A stretch of DNA of 64,000 nt from UBA5239 sp040394635 (lineage in GTDB: Bacteria > Verrucomicrobiota > Lentisphaeria > Victivallales > Victivallaceae): contig JBEBRW010000001.1 of assembly GCA_040394635.1 (NCBI GenBank), positions 186,001 through 250,000 of the forward strand. Reading direction: 5' to 3'. Below, one piece after another: positions 9,548 to 17,225 of this stretch. Position 1 is the first letter of the stretch, and every line of letters starts with the position of its first letter. Below the pieces are notes generated by a model. That model worked only from the letters and a program-made list of their open reading frames with translations. It was not told the DNA's origin and ran no database searches. The position numbers and the translations under genes are program-made.

Positions 9548-11525
9548 TCTCATCCTGCCGCTGGCGAACGCGCTGGACACCACCGGTTGGAAACGACTGG
9601 GTAGTCTGCCCGCGAAATCACTGCTCCGGGACGGCGGATTCGAAGAAAAATCGCCGCGATGGGTCAACCTGAATAAGGGCGGCTGGAAAATTGTTGCCGG
9701 CGCAGGGCTCAACGGAACGCAGGGGCTGACCATCGAACGTGCGGAGCCGGGCTCGTATGTCATGCTGGTTCAGGAGCTCGAATTGAAGCCGGACACGGCG
9801 TATGTTTTCGGCGGCTGGGTCCGCACGGAAAATGTCACCGGCGGCGGAGCAAGCATCTGCATCGAATGGAGCAACCCCGAAACTCAAAAATGGGTCGGCG
9901 GCACCTATATCAACGACATCAACGGCAGCAATGACTGGACGGAACTGAAGGGAAAATTCACGACCAAGCGCTATCCGCATCCGCTGAAGTTCCAGATCAC
10001 GTTTTATCTGCGCAAGGATTCCATCGGCAAAGCGGTTTTCGATGACATTTATGTGCGGCCGGACACGGCGGAATGGAACGTCGGCATGATTCACCCGATT
10101 CAGGAGACGGTGACCACGGTCGATACGTTTCTTGAACTGGCGAGTTTCGTCACCGGTCAATATGATTACCCCGGCGCAAAAAACGCGCAGCACAGGGTGG
10201 CAGTCAGAATCGGAGAATGGGAGGGCGATTATTCGCCGGAAAAGAACCGGGTGATCGTGAAGCACGGCGAGCTGCCGGCAGGCGGCAAACCCATGGAACT
10301 GCAGTTGCTCGACACGGCTAATAAACTGATTCTCGCCGAGAAAACGATTCCGTTGCGGGTCGTCACGCCCGCGGAGCGCGCCGGGCGCACGGTACAGGTC
10401 GACGCTCAGGGGCGGACGCTGGTCAACGGCAAGCCGTTTATGCCGGTCGGTATTTTCATGACCCGGTTGACCCGGGAACAAATCGACACGGTGGCGGAAG
10501 CGGGCTTCAACACGATTCTGCCGTATCAGAGTTTAAACCTCAGCTTTACCAAAGAGATGTCGCCGGCGCGCGTCCGCGAAGTGCTGGATTATTGCCATGA
10601 GAAAGGGTTGAAAGTGATTTTCAGCATCAAAGACGCCATGCCGGCGGGTGCCACCAATATGATTCAGAAAAGTTGGGATGGCATCACCGATCATGTCAAA
10701 ATGTCGGAAGCAATCGTGAATGCATTCAAGGACCACCCGGCGCTGTTGGCCTGGTATGTCTGCGACGAAATCCAGCCGAGCTTCATCGAACCGCTGACGG
10801 AGCTGCGCCGCCGCATCAACCGTCTCGACCCGGATCATCCGACTTATGCGATTTATTATCAGTTCAATTCCTACGAGCGATATCTGGGGTGTCAGGATAT
10901 TTTCGGCATCGATCCGTATCCGATCGGCAAGGTAACAGGAAATGATTTGGGTAATGTAATCGATCAGTCCGCCGGAGCGGTTCGGGTACAGCAATTGACG
11001 AGTACCGGCGGGATTGCGTTGTGGGCCGCGCCGCAGTATATGAACTGGGGTTCCTGGATGGCGGATGCCAAAAAAGACCCGAACGTTTATTACGGGAAAT
11101 ACCGTTTTCCGACCGCGGACGAACTGCGGGCGATGATTGCGCTGGAACTTATTTATGGCGTCAAAGGGTTTATCGGTTATTCCTACAGTTCGTTGTTTTA
11201 CGGGCCGGACAAAGATCAGTTCAAGAACGCCTGGCCGGTGGTCAAAGAGGCGGTGGCGTTTCAAAACGAAATCGCTCCGTTTGCCCTGTCGGATGCAGCC
11301 GCACCGGAGGTAAAACTCACGGTCCGCACCGGTGAAGTTTTCGTCCGGGCATTTGCCTTGCCGGACGGTCAAATCCGCATATTGGCGGTGGCGAAGGGCC
11401 CCGGCGAATTCGATGCCGTGCTTGAAACCGGCGCATCACTGAAATCCCGTTACGGCCATATTCAGCCGGAAGGCAAAAGCTACCGCTTCAAAGGCCAAGG
11501 CATTTGCTTCGACATGCTGGATTAA
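9516..11525 (+). CDS. Secreted TIM-barrel glycoside hydrolase-like protein with N-terminal CBM-like domain
   Basis: A 669-residue exported protein. The signal peptide is MKKYLLLSMLSLILPLANA (1-19). Residues about 30-170 form a jelly-roll carbohydrate-binding-like domain. Beta-sandwich linkers lead to a TIM barrel from about 290, where the sequence reads TLVNGKPFMPVGIF as in GH2-like barrels. The motif HPALLAWYVCDEIQPS (about residue 410) contains an Asp-Glu candidate for the catalytic acid, shared with the protein at 1-2079. The start is the ATG at 9516, with AGGAA ten bases upstream; it overlaps the PHP gene by 32 bases. It is the only secreted enzyme of its operon and probably makes the first cut on the target polymer. 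CAZy family not assignable by eye. Confidence 0.75.
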   Translation: MKKYLLLSMLSLILPLANALDTTGWKRLGSLPAKSLLRDGGFEEKSPRWVNLNKGGWKIVAGAGLNGTQGLTIERAEPGSYVMLVQELELKPDTAYVFGGWVRTENVTGGGASICIEWSNPETQKWVGGTYINDINGSNDWTELKGKFTTKRYPHPLKFQITFYLRKDSIGKAVFDDIYVRPDTAEWNVGMIHPIQETVTTVDTFLELASFVTGQYDYPGAKNAQHRVAVRIGEWEGDYSPEKNRVIVKHGELPAGGKPMELQLLDTANKLILAEKTIPLRVVTPAERAGRTVQVDAQGRTLVNGKPFMPVGIFMTRLTREQIDTVAEAGFNTILPYQSLNLSFTKEMSPARVREVLDYCHEKGLKVIFSIKDAMPAGATNMIQKSWDGITDHVKMSEAIVNAFKDHPALLAWYVCDEIQPSFIEPLTELRRRINRLDPDHPTYAIYYQFNSYERYLGCQDIFGIDPYPIGKVTGNDLGNVIDQSAGAVRVQQLTSTGGIALWAAPQYMNWGSWMADAKKDPNVYYGKYRFPTADELRAMIALELIYGVKGFIGYSYSSLFYGPDKDQFKNAWPVVKEAVAFQNEIAPFALSDAAAPEVKLTVRTGEVFVRAFALPDGQIRILAVAKGPGEFDAVLETGASLKSRYGHIQPEGKSYRFKGQGICFDMLD

Positions 11526-11549
11526 TACAAACCGCCAACCGCATTCCAT

Positions 11550-11583
11550 AACCAGGCCAACCCGAACGCTGGCCTGGTTTTTT
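11550..11583 (+). terminator. Rho-independent terminator
   Basis: A perfect 10-base-pair stem, AACCAGGCCA (11550-11559) with TGGCCTGGTT (11570-11579), has a 10-base loop and runs into six T residues (11578-11583). It lies 25 bases after the hydrolase stop and closes the 7656-11525 operon. Confidence 0.92.
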
Positions 11584-11650
11584 GTGTACCGCCCCGGGTT
11601 CCTGAAAAGCAGAAGTCTAAAGAAATATAGTTTTTTCCTGGAACAGGGTA

Positions 11651-11679
11651 TTGACAGAACCATTCTAGTAAGGTATAAT
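11651..11679 (+). promoter_or_regulatory. Consensus sigma-70 promoter for the pectin-type operon
   Basis: A perfect TTGACA (11651-11656) and a perfect TATAAT (11674-11679) are separated by exactly 17 bases, 35 bases ahead of the regulator start at 11714. A promoter this strong in front of a regulator gene implies tight repression, probably by its own product. Confidence 0.85.
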
Positions 11680-11713
11680 AGTAGAAGAGCAAAAAAGGAA
11701 TGTATTTTTTATA

Positions 11714-12778
11714 ATGAGCAGCAAAGGAAAAAGCATCGAACTGGCGCAAGGTTTCCGGGAGAAAATCCGTTCCGGCGAATGGGGACCGGGAACAAAATTT
11801 GACGCGATCCAGAAGCTTGCCGCCAATCATGGGACATCCGTCGCCACCATCAGCAAGGTTTTTGAAATACTGGAAAATGAAGAGCTGATCGAACGGGTCA
11901 ATGGTCTGGGCGTTTATGTCAAGGAACAGGTAAAATATCGCTTTGCCGTTATTTTCGACTCACGCGCCGAACTGGGCATTTTTGCCCATAAGGCTCACTT
12001 CATGAAACACTTCATCGAAAAGTGCCGCAAAGGCAATATGAGTTATACCGTTTTTGAAAATGTCGATACCGCCGCGGACTGCCTCAAGGTTCAGAAGCAG
12101 CTGAAAACGAATATCTTCGATATCGTCATCATTGTCAGCAGACCCTTTGCCGAACACAGCGAAAAATATCTGAAAGGCATTCCGGCCCTGGCGATCGGAC
12201 TGTATCCCTACAAATGGCTGAAATGCACGGTCAGTTTTACCAGTGACTGGATTCTGGACGCCGCACAGAAGCTCAGGAAGCGCGGCTGCAGCAAGATCGC
12301 CCTGCTCAATCACTCCGGGGACACCGCGAGCTGGGAAGATCCGGAAATGATAACCTTTGAGGACCAATACCGAAAGCTGATGGCGGAAGAGCCTGAAGTT
12401 TTCCAGGAAGTGCTGCACAAGAAATCCGAGGCATCCCCGCGCGGCGGCTATAATATGGCCAGCGAACTGCTCCGGGAAAATACGGACTGCGACAAGCTGG
12501 GGATCATCAGCGTGGACTCCATTTTCACCAACGGAGTCATCTCCGCGATCTTCCAGAGCCAAAACACGTTATGGAAAGATGTTTTTCTGATATCGCACGC
12601 GAATAAAGGGTCGTTTTTATCGGATTTCCCGATTCCGGTATTGACGTACGACTCGGACATCGAACTGGAGTGCGAAAAGATTTTTGAACTGGCCAAAGAG
12701 TATTTCTCCACCGGGAAACAGCCTGCAGGCATTGCCATGCTGCCTGTTACCTACCATGATCCGATAAAGAAAAAATAA
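11714..12778 (+). CDS. GntR-type winged-helix regulator with LacI-like effector domain
   Basis: A 354-residue regulator. Residues 1-75 form a GntR winged helix (SGEWGPGTKFDAIQKLAANHGTS followed by a recognition helix and the wing LIERVNGLGVYV). The rest resembles the LacI/periplasmic-binding effector domain, the arrangement of AraR from Bacillus. It is the first gene of an operon with DUF4838, pseudopilin, GH28, GH78 and DUF4434-like genes, so the inducer is probably a pectic or rhamnose-containing oligosaccharide or monosaccharide; that is inference. AAGGAA lies 13 bases before the ATG. The next gene starts 21 bases downstream. Confidence 0.88.
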   Translation: MSSKGKSIELAQGFREKIRSGEWGPGTKFDAIQKLAANHGTSVATISKVFEILENEELIERVNGLGVYVKEQVKYRFAVIFDSRAELGIFAHKAHFMKHFIEKCRKGNMSYTVFENVDTAADCLKVQKQLKTNIFDIVIIVSRPFAEHSEKYLKGIPALAIGLYPYKWLKCTVSFTSDWILDAAQKLRKRGCSKIALLNHSGDTASWEDPEMITFEDQYRKLMAEEPEVFQEVLHKKSEASPRGGYNMASELLRENTDCDKLGIISVDSIFTNGVISAIFQSQNTLWKDVFLISHANKGSFLSDFPIPVLTYDSDIELECEKIFELAKEYFSTGKQPAGIAMLPVTYHDPIKKK

Positions 12779-12798
12779 ATACAGAGGTAATCTCAAAG

Positions 12799-15066
12799 AT
12801 GAAACTCCGCAAAGGTTTGGTGTGTGGTGTCCTTTTTCTCGCGGCGCTGGCTTGCTCCGCCTCGGAAATATTATTTCAAAATGGAAAAAGCGATTATCAG
12901 ATTTATATCGCCCCGGATGCTGCTGTAGCGGAAAAAAAGGCGGCGGCGGAATTTCAGAAATATTGGAAGCTCGCCACCGGCACGGATATGGCCATCAGCT
13001 CCACATACACCGGAAACAAACAGATCCTCATCGGCCCCTCACAGGAAGCCCAAAGCCTGCTCCCCGGCATTGACCTGAAATCGCTGAAAACCGATGAGAT
13101 CATCATGGCTCCGGCAACTGATACGCTGGTCCTGTGCGGCGACCGCCCCCGCGGCACGTTGTACGCGGTTTATGAGTTCATGAAAATGCAGATGGGGATT
13201 CGCTTCTGGACGGCGAAGGAAGAGCTGGTTCCGAGGTCGGAAACCATCGCCATGCCCGGGGAACTTGTCCGGTATGCGCCTCCCGTCACGGTCCGCCTGC
13301 CCTATGTCCGTACGTTGCTGGAAAACCCCGATTTTGCGGCGAAAGTGCATTGCTTCGGCCCGAACTATACAAATTCGCCCGAATGGGGCGGAGGTCACGA
13401 GAATCTCATCGGCCCCTGGCACACTTTTGACCGCTTCCTGCCTGCTTCACAATACCTGGAATCCAATCCGGAATATTTCAGTTTGCGTAACGGGAAACGC
13501 GTGGGCGGACAGTTTCAAGGTCAGCTCTGTTTGAGCAACCCGGCGCTTAAGCAAAAATTCCTGGAGATCGTCCGGGAAGAACTCCGAAAAAATCCGGACG
13601 CCAAGGTCATATCGGTCACCCAGAACGACAATGATAACTACTGCCAATGCCCGGAATGCGCGAAAATCGACAAAGCGGGAAAATCCCCCTCGGCCTCCAT
13701 CATTGCATTTGTCAATTTCATTGCCGGACATGTGGAAAAAGAGTTTCCCGGCGTTGAGGTGCAAACCTTTGCTTATCAGTACTCCCGGACCCCGCCGGTC
13801 GGCATCGTGCCCCGAAAAAACGTCAGCATCCTTTTGTGCGCGATCGAAGCGGATTTCTCAAAAGAACTCCAGACGGCGGGCAATCCGGAAAACGCCGCTT
13901 TTATGAAGGACCTGGAAGCCTGGCGAAATATGGGCGTCCGGCTTGCCATCTGGTACTATGTCTCCAACTTTAATAATTTCCTGCTGCCGCATCCGGACCT
14001 GGACGCCCTGAAAAAAGATGTGGCGTTTCTGGGTAGCCTGGCTCCCTCGATGCTGATGCTCGAGTGCGACGCCGCCAACGTCAATCCGATCGACGATCTT
14101 CTGCCGCTCAAAGTATGGATCAGCACCGAACTGCTCTGGAACCCGTCACTCGACCCGGAGGAGCTGGAAGATGAATTCGTAAACGGTTATTATGGGAAAG
14201 CCGCGCCATTCGTCAAGAAATACCTGGACGTCCGCCGCGCAGATGCGCTCAAAAACACCGAAACCGTGGGCTGTTTTGAATATACCGCTCCATGGGTCTC
14301 AGCGAACCTGCTCTTCAACTGCCTTCAACTGCTGAATGACGCGCAGAAAGCCGCCGCCGATGACCCGGTGCTGGCGGAGCGGGTTTCGATATTGGCCAAG
14401 CCGTTCGAATACCTCTTGATCTCCGACTATGTCCGCTGGAAAAAGGAGAAAGGCTGTCCTCCGTATGCGGAAGTGGTGAAACTGGCCAAAGAGTATCTCG
14501 ATTTCCTCACCCGCTGCCAGGTGACGCATGTCACCTCAACGGATGACATCGGCGCAACCCGCCGGCAGTTTGAGCGGTTCATCAATTACCCGCCGGAAGA
14601 GATGAAGTCGCATCCTTTCCTTGCCAGATTCAAGGGCAGGAAGATGCTGATCATGGAAGAAGACACGTTCGTCATCCACGGCGACACCCATGCCCAGATC
14701 GTACGGGATGAAAAGGCCAGAAACGGCTGGGCGATCATGCTGAACCACATCGGCCCCTCATGGGCGGCGCAGCTTCCGGTACGCCCGGAATTCAACCTCA
14801 AAAAGTCGTATGAGATTTATGCGGCCTGCCGCCTGGACAAAGCGGCGAAAGCCGGGCTGTTTCAATTCGGCGGGTATGATCTGGTCAAGAGGGAACTTTA
14901 CATCAGCGTTCACCCGGATGCCGATACGCTGGTCACCGACCGTTATGTCTATATACCGCTTGGCACGCACAGCCTCCGGGGAAAGAGTTATCTGTTCCTG
15001 GATGCCAAGACAAATCCGGAAATTCAGCGCAGTTATGTCGACCATTTGGTTTTCGTAGAAAAATAA
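12799..15066 (+). CDS. Secreted DUF4838 protein (alpha-glucuronidase-like N-terminal domain)
   Basis: A 755-residue exported protein with a signal peptide of about 21 residues. Residues about 30-140 match the alpha-glucuronidase/GH20-type N-terminal domain (AAAEFQKYWKLATGTD, then a GDRPRGTLYAVYEFM segment). Residues about 150-420 form the DUF4838 domain, a TIM-barrel-like region with the cysteine motif CQCPEC at 282-287. The C-terminal 150 residues look like a beta-sandwich carbohydrate-binding module. DUF4838 proteins are abundant in Lentisphaerota and Planctomycetota and their activity is poorly defined; hydrolysis of uronic-acid-containing glycans is a guess from the N-terminal domain. AGAGG is located upstream of the ATG. 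A second DUF4838 protein lies at 41414-44287 and shares the cysteine motif. Confidence 0.85.
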   Translation: MKLRKGLVCGVLFLAALACSASEILFQNGKSDYQIYIAPDAAVAEKKAAAEFQKYWKLATGTDMAISSTYTGNKQILIGPSQEAQSLLPGIDLKSLKTDEIIMAPATDTLVLCGDRPRGTLYAVYEFMKMQMGIRFWTAKEELVPRSETIAMPGELVRYAPPVTVRLPYVRTLLENPDFAAKVHCFGPNYTNSPEWGGGHENLIGPWHTFDRFLPASQYLESNPEYFSLRNGKRVGGQFQGQLCLSNPALKQKFLEIVREELRKNPDAKVISVTQNDNDNYCQCPECAKIDKAGKSPSASIIAFVNFIAGHVEKEFPGVEVQTFAYQYSRTPPVGIVPRKNVSILLCAIEADFSKELQTAGNPENAAFMKDLEAWRNMGVRLAIWYYVSNFNNFLLPHPDLDALKKDVAFLGSLAPSMLMLECDAANVNPIDDLLPLKVWISTELLWNPSLDPEELEDEFVNGYYGKAAPFVKKYLDVRRADALKNTETVGCFEYTAPWVSANLLFNCLQLLNDAQKAAADDPVLAERVSILAKPFEYLLISDYVRWKKEKGCPPYAEVVKLAKEYLDFLTRCQVTHVTSTDDIGATRRQFERFINYPPEEMKSHPFLARFKGRKMLIMEEDTFVIHGDTHAQIVRDEKARNGWAIMLNHIGPSWAAQLPVRPEFNLKKSYEIYAACRLDKAAKAGLFQFGGYDLVKRELYISVHPDADTLVTDRYVYIPLGTHSLRGKSYLFLDAKTNPEIQRSYVDHLVFVEK

Positions 15067-15129
15067 GCTCTACCGAAGAGTTCAAATCCAACAGAATAAA
15101 ATATCAAACGGAAAGAAAAGGAGTTTGCC

Positions 15130-15882
15130 ATGAAAAAAAGTTTTTCATCAGATGAAATCCGGGAACGTGAGATGAATCAGAAGTATCAACAGAAAATGAC
15201 GAGATTTACGCTCATCGAACTTCTAGTCGTGATCGCAATCATTGCCATTCTCGCGGCAATGCTCCTGCCGGCGCTGAACAAGGCCCGGGATAAAGCCAGA
15301 TCCGCCAGCTGCATGAATAATTTGAAACAGCTCGGACAGTCCTTTCTGATGTATGCCGTCGACTCGAACGATTACATTCTGGCCAACATCAGCAATAACC
15401 GTTCTTACTATGGAATCAATATCGCGTACGGAAACTCTTATCTGAAAGATCTGGCTAACGATGGAAAAAGCGCCGTCATCCGCTGTCCCTCCGTGCCGGT
15501 AGTCACCCCCGATGACCCCAATGAATGCTACGGAATGGCCTGGGAGACACCCAACGTCCCGGCGGATACCGCCACGTATGATTGGGACAATGCCGTCACA
15601 TTCATCAAAATCAACCGCGCGAAAAATACGTCCGGCTGGGGATTGCTTTTCGACAGTTATTATGCTGCCGTCGGAACCCAGGTTCCTTATATTGAACCCC
15701 GGCATGCAAACTTCGCCACTTACAGCAGGCGCCATGCCGGTTTCTGCAACGGCTTTTTCATGGACGGCCATGCAGGGGCGCTGAACAAACAGGGGCTGAT
15801 CGATCTCTCCCTCGTCGCCGCCTGGCCCGATTCAGATATTTATTCTTATGACGAAAAGAACGCGCAGGAGAAGCTCCGCTGA
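15130..15882 (+). CDS. Pseudopilin with prepilin-type N-terminus and H-X9-DG C-terminus
   Basis: A 250-residue pilin-like protein. A 24-residue leader ends in ...KMTR and is followed by the standard FTLIELLVVIAIIAILAAML helix and the conserved PALNKARDKARSASCMNNLKQ segment. The C-terminal region holds His, nine residues, then Asp-Gly-His (about residues 201-213). The position before the expected cleavage site is Arg instead of Gly. A strong AAGGAG lies six bases ahead of the ATG. The stop codon overlaps the ATG of the GH28 gene by one base, so translation of the two is coupled. This is direct evidence that this pseudopilin belongs to the glycan cassette and not to a general secretion operon, which would carry gspD/E/F-like genes. 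Confidence 0.9.
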   Translation: MKKSFSSDEIREREMNQKYQQKMTRFTLIELLVVIAIIAILAAMLLPALNKARDKARSASCMNNLKQLGQSFLMYAVDSNDYILANISNNRSYYGINIAYGNSYLKDLANDGKSAVIRCPSVPVVTPDDPNECYGMAWETPNVPADTATYDWDNAVTFIKINRAKNTSGWGLLFDSYYAAVGTQVPYIEPRHANFATYSRRHAGFCNGFFMDGHAGALNKQGLIDLSLVAAWPDSDIYSYDEKNAQEKLR

Positions 15883-17225
15883 TGATGACGATGATTTCTT
15901 TGGATATCCGCAGTTTCGGTGCAAGTGAGGAATGCGGCGACAATGCACCGTTCATTCAGAAGGCGATCGATTCCGCTGCCAAATCCGGCGGCGGACAGGT
16001 TATCGTGCCGCCCGGCATATTCCGTTCCGAAATGCTCGAGCTGCGCGACCATGTGGAGCTGCATCTCAGCCCCGGCGCTTGCCTGAAAAGTGTGCTCAAG
16101 GCGATACCCGACCCCTTGTCGAAAGCAGCGGAGCCGACAAGCAACAACCGCCGCTTCCTGATCGGCGGTATCGGGGTGAAACATGCCGCCATTACCGGGA
16201 GCGGTGTGATTGACGGCAGCGGCAGCGATTTCTGGGATATTGACCCTGAAAAAGAATATCCGCTGTTCGGACAGCGCTACTGGCCGAAGTTTCACCGCCC
16301 CAAAGGGTTGATTCATTTCCGGAACTCGAAGCACATTGAACTGCGTGATTTCACCTTGCAAAACGCGCCCTGCTACGCTATCTGGTTCCTGGGCTGCGAT
16401 GAATGCTCCTTCACGCACCTGAAAATCGAAGCGCCCATGGAGAGCCCCAACACGGACGGAATCGACCTGGACTGCTGCTCCCATATCGATGTCTCCCACT
16501 GCGATATCAGCACCGGAGACGACGCAATAGCGATCAAAAGCGATATCGACGAACTCGGCTACAACAAGATCAGCGAAAAGATCACCGTTTCCAACTGCCG
16601 GCTGCGGACCAGCTCGTGCGGCATCCGTGTCGGTTATGAAGGCGACGGAGAGCTGCGGAACTGCGTTTTCAGTTCCAACATCATTTATCAGTCGATGATC
16701 GGGATTTCCATCATGTCCGTGCTGGACCCCGAAAATCCGAGGGGCATACTGATCAAACACGGAGCCTGGATTCATGACATCGTTTTTTCCGACATGACCA
16801 TCGATGCGGAGCAGACGTTCAATCTGCAGCACCTGAAAATGGCCGGAGACACTCTTCACGGAAGAATCAGCCGGATTCACTTCAAGAACCTGCGCGCCGC
16901 GGCCCGGCGGGGCAGTTACATCGGCGGCCTGCAGGACCGCAAGATCGAAGATTTGGAATTCAGCAATATCGACATGACCCTGTCCGGCCACATGGGCGGC
17001 GATTTCTGCGAAAACATCCCCGAGCCGTATCCGGTCTGGAACGATCTGGCCTATTCCGGAATTCCATGGGGATTTTACTTCCGGCATGTTGAAAATCTTG
17101 TCATCAAAGATTCTAGTATCCACTGTAAGCAGGCGGACGGTCACTGGCAGGATCATTTTTTCCGGAGTGACAATGTCTCCGGCCAATCCATTTCCAATGT
17201 TTCCTACAACAAAGGCAGGTTATGA
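15882..17225 (+). CDS. Glycoside hydrolase family 28 (polygalacturonase-like)
   Basis: A 447-residue right-handed beta-helix enzyme predicted to cleave galacturonans or rhamnogalacturonans. Family motifs are visible: NTDG at 190-193, GDDA at 212-215 (Asp213/Asp214 of the catalytic triad) and an SSCGIRVG stretch at 244-251 in the place of the usual G/S-H-G motif, so the His of that motif appears to be replaced. No signal peptide is present, so it is probably cytoplasmic and acts on imported oligosaccharides. The start overlaps the pseudopilin stop by one base (TGATG), and its own stop overlaps the GH78 start (ATGA), so it is the middle of a tightly coupled operon. Confidence 0.88.
   Translation: MMTMISLDIRSFGASEECGDNAPFIQKAIDSAAKSGGGQVIVPPGIFRSEMLELRDHVELHLSPGACLKSVLKAIPDPLSKAAEPTSNNRRFLIGGIGVKHAAITGSGVIDGSGSDFWDIDPEKEYPLFGQRYWPKFHRPKGLIHFRNSKHIELRDFTLQNAPCYAIWFLGCDECSFTHLKIEAPMESPNTDGIDLDCCSHIDVSHCDISTGDDAIAIKSDIDELGYNKISEKITVSNCRLRTSSCGIRVGYEGDGELRNCVFSSNIIYQSMIGISIMSVLDPENPRGILIKHGAWIHDIVFSDMTIDAEQTFNLQHLKMAGDTLHGRISRIHFKNLRAAARRGSYIGGLQDRKIEDLEFSNIDMTLSGHMGGDFCENIPEPYPVWNDLAYSGIPWGFYFRHVENLVIKDSSIHCKQADGHWQDHFFRSDNVSGQSISNVSYNKGRL

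Noticed and set aside
15846..17186. Minus-strand ORF (446 codons) over the GH28 gene
   Set aside because: It is the antisense shadow of GH28, whose NTDG and GDD motifs identify the coding strand.
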